Assembly (NCBI GenBank): GCA_003427395.1
Contig: BFEA01000029.1
Span: forward strand, 4,237,481 to 4,285,974
Source of the DNA: Chara braunii
Taxonomy: Eukaryota; Streptophyta; Charophyceae; Charales; Characeae
Direction: 5' to 3'
Length of the DNA stretch: 48,494 nucleotides
The notes below the pieces were generated by a model. The model had not been told where the DNA came from. It was given only the letters and a program-made list of their open reading frames with translations, and did not search any database. Position 1 is the first letter of the stretch. Each line of letters begins with the position of its first letter. Below, piece after piece: positions 1-8,893 of this stretch. The translations under genes and the position numbers were made by a program.

Positions 1-44
1 CGTAGGCAGAGAGAGAGAAGAGGACAACAAACGGGGGGCTGTGA

Positions 45-102
45 CAAACTGTTTCGTCGGAGTTTCACCGACTCATCAGGAGGCTGAACCCTCAACAGTC
101 TG
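45..102 (-). ncRNA. Type III hammerhead ribozyme, complete core
   Basis: On the minus strand every conserved hammerhead element is present in order. Stem III 5' side is CAGACTGT (102-95), followed by the unpaired U at 94, giving a GUU cleavage triplet. Stem I is GAGG/CCTC with loop GTTCAG (93-80). Next come CTGATGA (79-73), stem II GTCGG/CCGAC with loop TGAAACT (72-56), the GAA box, and stem III 3' side ACAGTTTG (52-45). Stem III makes eight pairs, one of them G-U. Stem III is the open helix, which defines type III, the topology of plant retrozymes and viroid-like RNAs. Self-cleavage between 94 and 93 is predicted, not shown. No reading frame is associated with it. The family assignment (retrozyme-like) is inference because the long terminal repeats of a retrozyme are not visible. 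Confidence 0.88.
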
Positions 103-140
103 CAGAATCCCCTCACTGATTACACTGTATATATATATGT

Positions 141-190
141 TGTTCAGCCTTCTGATGAGTCGGTGAAACTTCGAGGAAACAGTTTGTCAC
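141..190 (+). pseudogene. Degenerate second hammerhead copy in the right arm
   Basis: The right arm repeats CTGATGA (152-158), a stem II region and GAAAC on the plus strand. The base pair that must close stem II is a G-G mismatch, the GAGG half of stem I is missing, and only three stem III pairs can form with the AT-rich spacer. It is therefore a broken copy of the minus-strand ribozyme. Confidence 0.7.
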
Positions 191-230
191 AGCCGCTCGT
201 TTCTTGTCCTCTTCTCCCTCTCTGCCTACG

Positions 231-388
231 GTTTACTGGGCAGCTCTGTTTGCATATATATCTGTTTGACGATATATGTGCGATGGCAAACGGCTGTTGA
301 GAAACATGAGTTGGGCGTGCAGAGTTTGACGAAGTGGCTGTATTTTGGCCACTAAGTTTGTATTTTGGAACACCTAAAACATGGGTTT
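231..388. other. No gene recognised
   Basis: Short AT-containing sequence between the two foldback structures. No motif or reading frame can be supported. Confidence 0.5.
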
Positions 389-930
389 TCTACCATTTTC
401 TTCCACCATTTCACCCAAATACAACAGCCGGTCATTATTGCCATATCTGGACGGAAAGTCTGTGTCGGCCCCCATTCTCACCCAAATAGCAAGCAACATG
501 CGCCTACCATTTTCACCCAAATACAACAGCTGGTCATTATCACCGTATCTGGATGGAAAGTTGCCCTAAATATCGCCAAAAAGGAGAGAGAAAAAAAAAA
601 AGAGTAATAGCAAGCAATAAATGCCACTAAACCACTTCATCACCGAGAAGTGATCAGAACTTGTCACTTAGAAGTGATCAGAATTCTGATCACTTCTCAG
701 TGACAAAGTGGTTGTAGTGGCATTTGATCTCAATTTCCGTGGACGGCCTGCTCTAAAGTTTGCATTGCTCCAAAGCCGGGATTTTGCACCCGACCATCGT
801 CACCGGAACACAACGCTTGTTCGGCCATTATGGCTGGATTTGGGGCAACTTTCCATCCAGATAGGGCGATAATGACCGGCGGTTGTATTTGGGTGAAAAT
901 GGTAGGTGCATGTTGGGGGCAGTTGCATTG
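389..930. repeat. Nested foldback element
   Basis: Positions 494-570 match the reverse complement of 840-915, with the shared core TTTCACCCAAATACAAC. A second direct copy of the arm lies at 389-460. Inside sits another inverted repeat, 619-659 against 684-725, containing GAGAAGTGATCAGAA. The nesting of one palindrome in another is typical of foldback or MITE-like DNA elements. No transposase is present. The short reading frames here are products of the repeats. Confidence 0.8.
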
Positions 931-1650
931 TGTAGTTGGTTATCCTCCTGTGCAGTTGGAAGAATTTCAGGTTTTGTCATGCCCTCACCCATGGAGTATC
1001 TCGACCATTCATAGCGAGGTGTTTGGGTTTTGAAAGGTCTGGATGTCTATTGGTAGGCTCTACCAAAATGAAGGGATCCCCTTTTCCTTCATCCAATTTC
1101 ACTGAGCCTATGTTAGAGAGAGTGGAGCCAACACTTGTTGCAACACGTTCATGCAGGTCGCGACTTATGCGGCACAATTGTCCGCCATACCGGATTTGAA
1201 TTTTCCGACTTAGACTGTCCCGAAGCACACTGCTGAATTATCTGGTGCATTCTCTTCTCTTTTTTTTTCTTTCCCCCCCCCCCCCCCCTAAACCAGGTAC
1301 CTATGGACCTGACCGTTCTTTCTTTTTTCCTTATGATAATGAGCATAAATCCAAATTTTTGCCAGGTTGCAAGGCTGCTAATGCCAGATGTCCAGCACGT
1401 GCATATGGTTTGGAGAATCCAGATCCCACCTGTCTGTTAAACTGAGAGAAGCTTTCAGAGGCTTATTTCTGGTCCCTTTTGACGCCCAGACAAGCACTTG
1501 CACGGCGAAGCCGTCCTGCATTAGACCGCGTGTGTCTGCGCAAGTCGCTGCTTCGATTTTTTTGGGCACGTCTTTGCCTGTGGGGGCACTATCCATTTGT
1601 GTACTGCCGTCATGGTTTTGCTGGTGGAGTAGAAACAAGAATCCCCCTAG
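931..1650. other. Unassigned sequence with a poly-C run
   Basis: No coding sequence is recognised. A homopolymer C run lies at about 1271-1288 and is preceded by a T-rich stretch. Short reading frames on both strands show no domain or repeat relationship. Confidence 0.5.
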
Positions 1651-1725
1651 TAGAGGCCTATCTCATTTGGTACACGCTTGAACTGTTGAAGCACAGACCC
1701 AAGTTCGAATCCAGTTGAACGGCAT
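1651..1725 (+). repeat. Possible tRNA-derived SINE head (relic)
   Basis: TATCTCATTTGG (1659-1670) resembles a pol III A box and AGTTCGAATCC (1702-1712) a B box. They are 43 bp apart, the spacing found in a tRNA. A related A-box-like sequence, TAGCTCAGTTGG followed by TACAC, lies at 2049-2060 without a B box. The cloverleaf stems are poor, so this is not a functional tRNA. A SINE head relic is the best guess. Confidence 0.3.
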
Positions 1726-2094
1726 GAAGAAAATGAAGAAATGGATCCCCCCAGTAGTAGAGAAAAGGGCCTGGCTGTGTTTGTTAAACTGCCAGTACTT
1801 GGCCCACACATCGGCCGCGGCGCTTCCCCGTTAACGTGCTGCGGCATTTGGGCTTCGGGCTACTGGACCACATTGGCTGGAGGCCGCAGCCAAAAAGAAA
1901 ATAAAAAAGTGTGCCAGCGGTTCGGTTCAAGTTCAACTTGGCATGCAGGGTACTTGGAGGCTCAGCTCGTATAGCAAGACCAAGTACTGGTGGTTTAACA
2001 AAATCCAAGTCACGAAAGCCCATGAAAATGTCAAACAAGCAATGAGCGTAGCTCAGTTGGTACACACAGCGAGTGCCCTCTTTCCAGTGTGCCA
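1726..2094. other. Unassigned sequence
   Basis: No gene or recognised repeat except the isolated A-box-like motif at 2049-2060. Confidence 0.4.
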
Positions 2095-2557
2095 CTCACT
2101 ACCCTCCACATAGTGCCACCCACCTCACATAGTATCACTCACTCACTCCACATAATACCACCCACTCTACGTATGACAGCCTCCGGCTTATATAGTAGTA
2201 TGCAACACACACAACCCAGCCAAAACAGTGCCAGCCTATTGACATGTACATAGCACCAGACACACGTAGTACAACTCAGTAGACATAGCACCCAACCAAC
2301 ATAGTACTACCTAGTGCACATAGCATCTAGGGCACATAGCATCCACTGCATACTGCTCAATCCACATGGGGACCTAGCGCATATAGCAGCCCACCAGCAT
2401 GCTACCACCCAGTGTGCATAGCACCCAACACTGTGTCAGCCAGTGTACATAGCACCAGATCCACATAGTACCACTCACTAGACATACCACCCAACCCACG
2501 TAGTACTAGTTAGCGCACATGGCACCAAGTGGATACTCCTCAGTCCACGTGGGAGAC
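2095..2557. repeat. Degenerate minisatellite, CACATAG-type units
   Basis: About twenty imperfect units of roughly 16-24 bp built on CACATAGTACCACCCA fill this stretch. Larger sub-blocks end in CCACATGGGGACCTAG or CCACGTGGGAGACCT. A similar block recurs at 5342-5385, so the array may have been split by later insertion. Confidence 0.75.
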
Positions 2558-3300
2558 CTTTTTTTTTTTTTTTTTTTTTTTTTTTTCAAAGGCTATGAAC
2601 TACTGGATTATAAACTACGAAGATTAACCAGAAGATCGTTCTATTCAGGATTCCCTTAAACAAAGTTGTGCCATGTACCAATCAAGCCTCCACCCGGTCT
2701 CACACCCTCAATCTAGCTGAGTTACAGGGCAGTGCTGCCCGCCCCAGCTCCGACCCTTGTCGGTCCTAATTGTAGCCCTCAGTCAAGTTACTGAATTGCC
2801 TTCCTCCCTCAGCAATCCCCAGATCTCTCTACAAGGCCTCAAGCTCCTACTCATGCAGGTTACAGGGCAAGCCCCAGCACTGGCCAGTGTCACTCTGGCA
2901 TCAACTCAACTGGGCAATTACAAAAACACGGCACATTCAAGAAACTGCTAAGTCAATAATGACATCTAGCATTCCAGGATCTGATTTCAGTAAATCCTAA
3001 ACAGAAAAAACCTTCTGATGATGAAAATTGGTTGATAGTGATTACTTTCTCCTCTCCTTCTACCTGTTTCTTTCCGCCCCTTGTTGCCTCCACCGAATGA
3101 ACCACCCTGATGTGGAGCAGTCCTCTTCAGCCCCAACTAGGAGCAGACCCACTTACAACCCTGCTTACCTCGAGGCATGCCATTCCCCCAAAAGTATGCT
3201 CCGATCTTTCCGCTGTTACCCCCATACTACCCGCTTGCCATCTCGCTTGTATACAATGAATAGCAACTAGAGGAGAAAAAAAGTAGGAAAAGGTCAATAA
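2558..3300 (-). mobile_element. Possible truncated retroelement 3' end (poly-T on plus strand)
   Basis: A run of about 29 T at 2558-2586 adjoins the minisatellite and reads as a poly-A tail on the minus strand. The DNA to its right (2587-3300) carries no recognisable coding sequence. It would be the 3' untranslated part of a 5'-truncated retroelement. Its family is unknown and it differs from the LINE tails at 5.5-6.0 kb. Confidence 0.4.
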
Positions 3301-3306
3301 TAAAAA

Positions 3307-3337
3307 GACCAGAAAAAATGTCCTTCGGGACGTCTGT

Positions 3338-3369
<32 letters not shown>

Positions 3370-3451
3370 GGCCCCTGCGCAAGGATGACACGCANAAATC
3401 GANAAATGGTCCAAAAAAAAAAAAAAAAAAAAAAAAAAAGACCAGAAAAAA
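3307..3451. mobile_element. Target-site duplication and poly-A tail around U6 retrocopy
   Basis: The 12-bp perfect direct repeat (up to 17 bp if neighbouring A's count) and the 26-base A tail define one retrotransposition event. The L1-like LINE families in this window are plausible sources of the enzyme, which is inference. Confidence 0.85.
3320..3412 (+). pseudogene. U6 snRNA processed retrocopy
   Basis: Nearly the whole U6 spliceosomal RNA is present: the 5' stem-loop (GTCCTTCGGGAC), the ACAGAGA box that pairs with 5' splice sites, the AGC triad, the internal stem-loop region and the 3' TGGTCC end. Two bases are undetermined (3395, 3403). In place of a pol III T-run terminator there is a poly-A tail (3413-3439). 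A direct repeat GACCAGAAAAAA flanks the copy (3307-3318 and 3440-3451), extendable by upstream A's. No TATA box or plant upstream sequence element is visible. These are hallmarks of LINE-mediated reverse transcription of U6 RNA, so a functional gene is unlikely although the body is well preserved. Confidence 0.88.
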
Positions 3452-4380
3452 GCAGACGATAATGTTAATGAAAATGTTGATTAAAGTTGATTCAGCTTCT
3501 TCTCTCCTCCCCACCTCTTTCCCTCCCCTACCTCCCCTTCATTCCCCTGCTGCCTCCGCTGAGCAGAACTGCATTGAAAACGGGCAGTTCGTTTCGGCTG
3601 CAACAGGAGAATGACACCTCAACCTTCCTTACTCCCTCGAGGCTACCAATTCCCCCTAAAGGTACACCTTTATCTGCCCTTGTCCTAATCTGCCACCGCT
3701 TAGAAGGTGATGGGACCCCTTTCATCCCTCCCAGCCCCAGATTGGAACAGTCCACGAATCTGCCCTTACTCCCTAAAAGGCGAGCACCTCCATCCTTGTG
3801 CTGCCCTTGCGAAGTAGAGCTCTCCCCACCTTAACCCACCTACCATCTCAACTAGATTGAACCAGAAACCAGCGAGGGAAAGCCAGGGAGACTAAAACTG
3901 ATGATGATGATGATGATGATGATAATGATGATGATTAATAAAAGTTAGATGATAATAGTATAGACTACAAAAGAACAAGTAATTGCAGATGATTATGATA
4001 ATGTCAGAATATCAATACATAAGATTTAGCGGGAGTTCTGAATAGGAGTTCTATATTTGAAAACTGGCACGAATGCCCTAATGATAGTTTGAATTAAGAG
4101 CGAGCAGAAGCCTACTCTGTGGATAATGGTGCACTGCGCGATGGATAATTAGCAGAAATGATTAATAATGATGTCTATTTTGCTGAACACGATTTATAAT
4201 AAGAAGGTAAGAAGAGAAGACTCTCCCACACCCTCATCCCCCCACCCTCCTCCCTTCCACTGGTTTTCCAAATACCCTAACTACTCATCCCTTTCCTTTT
4301 CCTCCCTTTTCTGGTTCTCCCCCTCTTCCCATCCCTCTTAGTAATCACACTTCTGCTTGTCATTCTCCATTGACCCCCTC
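3452..4380. repeat. C-rich unassigned region with (GAT)n microsatellite
   Basis: No gene recognised. A (GAT)n tract occupies about 3900-3937. The pyrimidine-rich blocks at 3060-3250 and 3500-3840 share short phrases (for example CCTCGAGGC and GCCCCA) and may be old duplicates. Confidence 0.45.
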
Positions 4381-4599
4381 TTCATCCCTCCCCCTTGGGT
4401 ATGACGAGTGAAGCCGCGCCATAATACGAAGTGCACAGACTTAAGATTGAGAGGGAGAAAAGAAATGAGAAGCAGGAGGGGAGAAAAAAAGGAAAAAGGC
4501 TGCAGTCGAGTACGGGAATCAGCGGAGAAAAAAAAGGGAAGGCATCATGAGACAAGAGGCGAGAAAGTTGATGACATGGCACTGTTGACGAGATGGCCA

Positions 4600-4692
4600 C
4601 AGTGGTGAAGGCGATGTTGCCGACCATGAAGAAGACCAAAATGATGATTTGGTACTCAATCTTGGTAGCCTTAATGATCTTGATGATGGACC
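4600..4692 (-). pseudogene. Possible exon fragment encoding a membrane segment
   Basis: On the minus strand a pyrimidine-rich tract ending in TTTGCAG (about 4695) precedes a frame reading SIIKIIKATKIEYQIIILVF and continuing as a hydrophobic stretch of about 20 residues. The acceptor-like signal plus a transmembrane-like peptide could be one exon of a host gene or pseudogene. I do not recognise the family, and no partner exons or convincing donor site are visible. Chance remains likely. Confidence 0.2.
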
Positions 4693-4799
4693 TGCAAAGC
4701 ATAGCAAAAAGCAGAGACATAAAACACTTTGAAGGAGATCAAGCCTGTTGATGAAGACGTCCTTGAAGAACACCCTTGAAGAATTGCTTCTTTGCTAAC

Positions 4800-5286
4800 G
4801 ATTTCCCGGAAGAACTGCCTGCACCTGACGATTAAATACTTGCACGACCCCTCCACACTTCGGTCACCCAGGGTTAGCTCCACTTTCATCCACCAATGCT
4901 GACTAATGCCCCATCGCGCGAGCCTTATGACCTCATGTTGAGACTTCGGCTATGGATTACTTCACGCGGCAGTCACACAGGGAAGAAAGGTCCATGTGAC
5001 AGGTGTCACAATGCTCTCTCCCCCAAACCGTGTCCAAAACCATGTCAGCCCATGATGCAGGTTGGACAAGCACCTCAGGCTCTCCGCGTGTGTGTAAAGC
5101 GCGTCACTATCACACCATTGTCCCTTTGCTCATCAGCATTTGCGCGTTCGCGGACCACCGCACGCCCAGCGTACATGCCCGGCGCGCATCAGCGTGCCAT
5201 TGCCCACACGCCAGGTCGCCAACTCACACGCATCAGTACACTACCGCATCGCCCGCTCGCAGCGTGCATTCCTCCATAGCCCGCTT
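4800..5286. other. GC-rich unassigned sequence
   Basis: Open in more than one frame because of base composition, but no domain, signal peptide or repeat pattern supports a gene. Confidence 0.4.
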
Positions 5287-5326
5287 GGCGCCGACGCTAC
5301 TCCCGCGGTAGCGTAGCGTCGGCGCC
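5287..5326. repeat. Perfect 14-bp hairpin
   Basis: GGCGCCGACGCTAC (5287-5300) is perfectly reverse-complemented at 5313-5326 around a 12-base loop. It lies just before the recurrence of minisatellite-like sequence at 5342 and may mark an element end. Confidence 0.8.
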
Positions 5327-5486
5327 AGTCTACCTCAGCGTCTGCTACTCCACATGGGAGACCTAGGACACATAACAGCCAAATCAGCCTTCGATTCGCT
5401 CCTGGCTTATGTGGCCTGCTACGCCCCCCTCTCTCACTGCCAGCTGTTCATCACTGCCTCCAACCCTGTTTGGTTTTGCTTGTTCT

Positions 5487-5905
5487 TTTTTTTTCTTCTT
5501 TTTTTTTTTTTTACACACGCCCCCGCCAGTGTTAGTGGTGCTGATAAGAGCAGACACCGCTAGCACCTGGGGGGAGGCTCCATCTATTGGTGGGGAGCAT
5601 CACCTGCTGGAAAATGGGTTCAGCGTCCCATATACAGGCTGAATTTGGAAAATATCAGACAAAAGGCAATTGTGGGAGATTCCTGCTAGCATTGATTACC
5701 CTGGAATCCGGGGGATTGACTGAGCAGAATCTTGGAAGGAGGGGGAACCTCTTCACCCTGGACCCAGTGCCAGATACCTGCCGCTGCACGCTAGTTCCTC
5801 CCTCCCTCCACCAGCCCCAGTCCCGTCCCATTCTAAAACATATTGAGGAACATATACGGAGTCCTGCTGGACCACCATTGCCGAAACAACCACTGTGACG
5901 CCCAA
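5487..5905 (-). mobile_element. 5'-truncated LINE copy, 3' end only
   Basis: The T-rich stretch at 5487-5512 is a minus-strand poly-A tail. The following 390 bp closely match the 3' end of the LINE that starts at 5911; for example both contain GGGGGGAGGCTCCATCTATT and the phrase AGCATTGATT. It is a short second insertion of the same family, next to the full-length element. Confidence 0.75.
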
Positions 5906-5910
5906 CCTTT

Positions 5911-6790
5911 CTTTTTTTTTTTTTTTTTTTTTGGAAAACACCCCTGCAGTGCTAGTGGTCGTGACAAGGCCAGACACCACTAGCACCCGGGGGGAGGCTC
6001 CATCTATTGGTGGGGAGCATCACCTGCTGGAAAACGGGTCCAGCGTCCCATGACAGAATGCATTGCAGAATTAATACAGACTGGATCAAGAGAACTTGAC
6101 TGTGAAACCTACCAGCATTGATTGCTCTGGCCACCAGAGGATTGACTGTGCAGGTTGTTAAGGAAGGGGAAAAAACCTCTTCGCCCTAGCATCAGGCGCC
6201 AAATATCTACTGCTAAGAAACAAGTCCCTCCCTCCTACTTTTGTTTTTTTTAAACCCTCCCTTTTCCTTTGAGATCGTGAACACGCCTGCCAGCATTGAT
6301 TACCCTGAGATCCTCAGGGGATTAACTGTGCAGGAGTGAGCGGGCGCCTGACAACCATCATTAATTAGCTCTCCTTTGCATGCTAGGGTACCAAACTTCC
6401 GGCCGTGTCTTCAGTGGACCGGCCTGATGTACAAGGGGGCGGGGAGGTGGGTTTTGCTCCCAGGGGGCGACTGGGTCAGACTACCAGTCCTCCCTATACC
6501 CTTATCCATCATGATCGGGTCACTAAAGTCACTGTTGGAGAGATTACCCTGTGTTGAGGCCATATCAGCTCAGTTCAATCAAAACATTGTTGGGTAAGGG
6601 GAATAGGTCAGGGAATTCATAGGCGAGGGGGAGTGGGATGTTGCTAGGAATTGCAGTCCAATCATGGAAGGTCAATCGGTAGTTTTTCTGCAATGTGACC
6701 AACCGATCGTTGTCATCCAGGTGTCAACCATCCCATTGAATCTTTGCTACCCATCCTCTCTGTTCTCCCCCCAGCCAATCCATGTGGAAT
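5911..6790 (-). other. LINE-1m 3' untranslated region and tail
   Basis: Contains the poly-A tail and two partially duplicated blocks with CAGCATTGATT (about 6111 and 6291), the same phrase as in the neighbouring truncated copy. A short T-run near 6244 may mark an internal duplication of the 3' end. No coding sequence is seen. Confidence 0.6.
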
Positions 6791-7746
6791 TCATGTAGTT
6801 TTGGGAAGATGTCTGATCTTTTTGTAAGAGCGTTCGTCGCTTGCACAGTTTTTTTTCCACTGGGCTCTGATTGCTGTTTCTATCATGTCTTTAATCATGT
6901 CCATCATCTCGCCTCTTTCCACATGGGCGCCTTCAAGTGCTAGAGTGCATCTGCGACGCCATATGGCCCATAGGGTATCCCTCCCGATCCTAAATAAGTT
7001 GGCCGTAAAGGTCGAGGTTTGAGCGGTCCAATGCCCAGTTAGCAGGACTCTCCATTCCCATGGCCAATCTCTGTCCGTGCCTAGCTGGTTCCAAATCCGA
7101 ACCCACTCACGCCACACCAAGATTGAAGCCGGGCACTGCAAAAAAAATGTTTTATTGTCTCATTAGCCTTTCGAGAAGGAAAACCTTATTTGCACGCCAG
7201 ACACCAGGGGAGGGCCAAGCCTTTCTGCTCCAAGTGGGTATGGTCAATGAGCCATGCGTTTGTGGGTAAGCAGCGATGGGTGATCTGTCATTGGAGTGAG
7301 GTGGTCTTGGCCGTTTTTTTTTACTTTACCCCTTTAAACCATTTAATGGGTGTCAGGGAATCCAATGGGACATTTAAGTGTCTTGCCTAACGATCCACTA
7401 TACGGTCCTTCAGGTTGAGTGTACTCCTAAGCATCTGATAGGAAGCCTTAACCCCCAGTCAGTGGGGAGAACAATATTTTGGTTTGTTTTTTCTCGTTGG
7501 AACCCTCCATCTCCACTCAGCTGCATCCATGGGGAGGTCCTGGATTGGCATCTCTGGCCTGAATGCCACCCGGAAGTCCCCTTCTCGTAGGATCCTCACT
7601 CTATCGACTATTCCAGCATCAATCCAGAAGACTTCATCCGGCACTCCCCTGATCAATCGGTTTTGCGGTGTTCGATAAACCAGCACCTCCCCTGGTCTGT
7701 CTGTGATTATTTGTCCCACCCACGTTACATCCCCTCTTAAAACCAC
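6791..7746 (-). pseudogene. LINE-1m ORF2 C-terminal region (zf-RVT type), broken
   Basis: Two open segments, 7459-7746 and 6791-7141, lie on the minus strand downstream of the reverse transcriptase region. The second has the Trp-rich style (WREWVRIWNQL) found after the zinc-binding motif of plant LINE ORF2 proteins, called zf-RVT. This part follows the polymerase and is thought to bind RNA or DNA. The segments are in different frames and separated by stops. The clean cysteine/histidine cluster is not preserved. Assignment rests on position and composition, so it is less certain than for the polymerase. Confidence 0.6.
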
Positions 7747-8101
7747 CTAGTCACCTTCCTCTACTGTTGGCCCGCAGCCATGCAAGAGGGAGGGCGAAGA
7801 GGATCTGGTCCAACCTCTCACCTATTCTTTGGCAATGGGGAAACTTTGTTCTCAGTTGCTCCTCTAAGACCCAGTTGACCCTGGTTTGGTCCCACAGATC
7901 CTCAACCCTCGTGATCCCGTTTCTTACTCATCCCTTCCACGGGCGGCTCGGGCTGAGAAAAACCCGTCCCTGCTGATCTGTTACCCATCGGTTTCCAAAT
8001 AGGGGTTACCAAAAAACTTCCTCCCAACGTTCAGGGAATGACCTATTTGGAAGCGGGAGCCTCCTCCAATCTTTAATAAGATTGGTAAAAAAATTGTCTT
8101 T

Positions 8102-8632
8102 TCACAGGTCCTTGCGAGCTGCGGCCCGATCTGAGTGTGGTTGTGGCCGGGTGGGGGGTCTGGGGATTGCCCAGAAGACATCGTATAACCAAGTCATAGA
8201 GTGTACGGTAGGGGCAGCCTCTGGTGCCAGTCTCGAGAGTTGTTCCCAGGCTAGGGGCTCCCGGGTAAGTCTGGGGGTGCAAACAAGCCGCTTCAACCAT
8301 TGGAGTGAAAGAGCGGTCATTTGGGTGGTCGGGTCGAGTATACCTAGACCACCTTGTGACCTTGGCTGCACTACCGCATCCCAGGCTACCCGACTGATAG
8401 TATGATGAGCTTCTTGATTGCGTCTCCATAGGAAGGTTGCGACCTGCTGTTGTAGGGCCTTTGAAGTCGCTTTGGTCAGAGTCCAGATTGCCCATTTATA
8501 CCACAGTGTCGCCAAAACCACATTATTAATGACTAGGGCTCTTCCCAAGAGAAATGTGTGTTTATCTTTCCATGTTCCCAACTTTTGTAGGGTCCCAACT
8601 TTTGTAAGGCCGGTCACATTATCCCGGGTCAA
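8102..8632 (-). pseudogene. LINE-1m ORF2 post-polymerase (thumb/connection) region
   Basis: A 176-codon open stretch reading KLGTWKDKHTFLLGRALVIN and continuing with ATFLWRR and GGLGILDP. This matches the region after the polymerase in plant LINE ORF2 proteins, where phrases like 'W..k.LS..GR...I..V' and 'FLW.......i....W...P...GGLG' are the rule. It is separated from the polymerase by the insertion at 8588-8893. No catalytic residues are expected in this part. Confidence 0.75.
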
Positions 8633-8893
8633 TTGTCGTTGCTAACCAGTTAGGGTCGGACACATTATCCCGGCCCAATTGTCGTTACTAACCGGTTTTC
8701 CTTCAGCTGAGAGTGAGAGCAAGTTAACCGAGCACTCATTTTTCAGGTCCATTTGTAAAAACAACAGAGGCCCATTTTAACAATACTTCACACCAATCTA
8801 TAGAGTGCACTTCTTACTACGTCATCATAGAAAAAATCGAAAAAACATGAAATTCGACCCCAAAACCCTAATTCTAGAAATTTCAGCCCTGAA
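8588..8893. mobile_element. Insertion and tandem duplications inside LINE-1m ORF2
   Basis: Between LGIQL (polymerase end) and KLGTWK (thumb) about 250-300 bp lack LINE similarity. The left part holds two tandem duplications: CCCAACTTTTGTA twice at 8579-8608, and a ~48-bp unit with CACATTATCCCGG twice at 8610-8700. An 8-bp direct repeat AACCAGTT (8644-8651, 8894-8901) could be a target-site duplication, with weak terminal inversion (AGGGTCGG against CAGGGCTG). A small non-autonomous hAT-type element is possible but not proven. Confidence 0.4.

Larger units (their letters stand above)
1..230. repeat. Foldback repeat, two ~89-bp inverted arms
   Basis: Positions 1-89 are nearly the exact reverse complement of 142-230, differing at only a few bases. 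The ~52-bp spacer (90-141) contains an (AT)n run. Each arm carries hammerhead-like core motifs, so the structure looks like an inverted duplication of a ribozyme-bearing sequence. The left arm begins at the window edge and may extend further. Seen directly; the mobile origin is inference. Confidence 0.9.

Noticed and set aside
4896-5311. Overlapping ~100-127-codon plus-strand frames
   Set aside because: Two overlapping frames are open owing to GC-rich composition and neither resembles a known protein.
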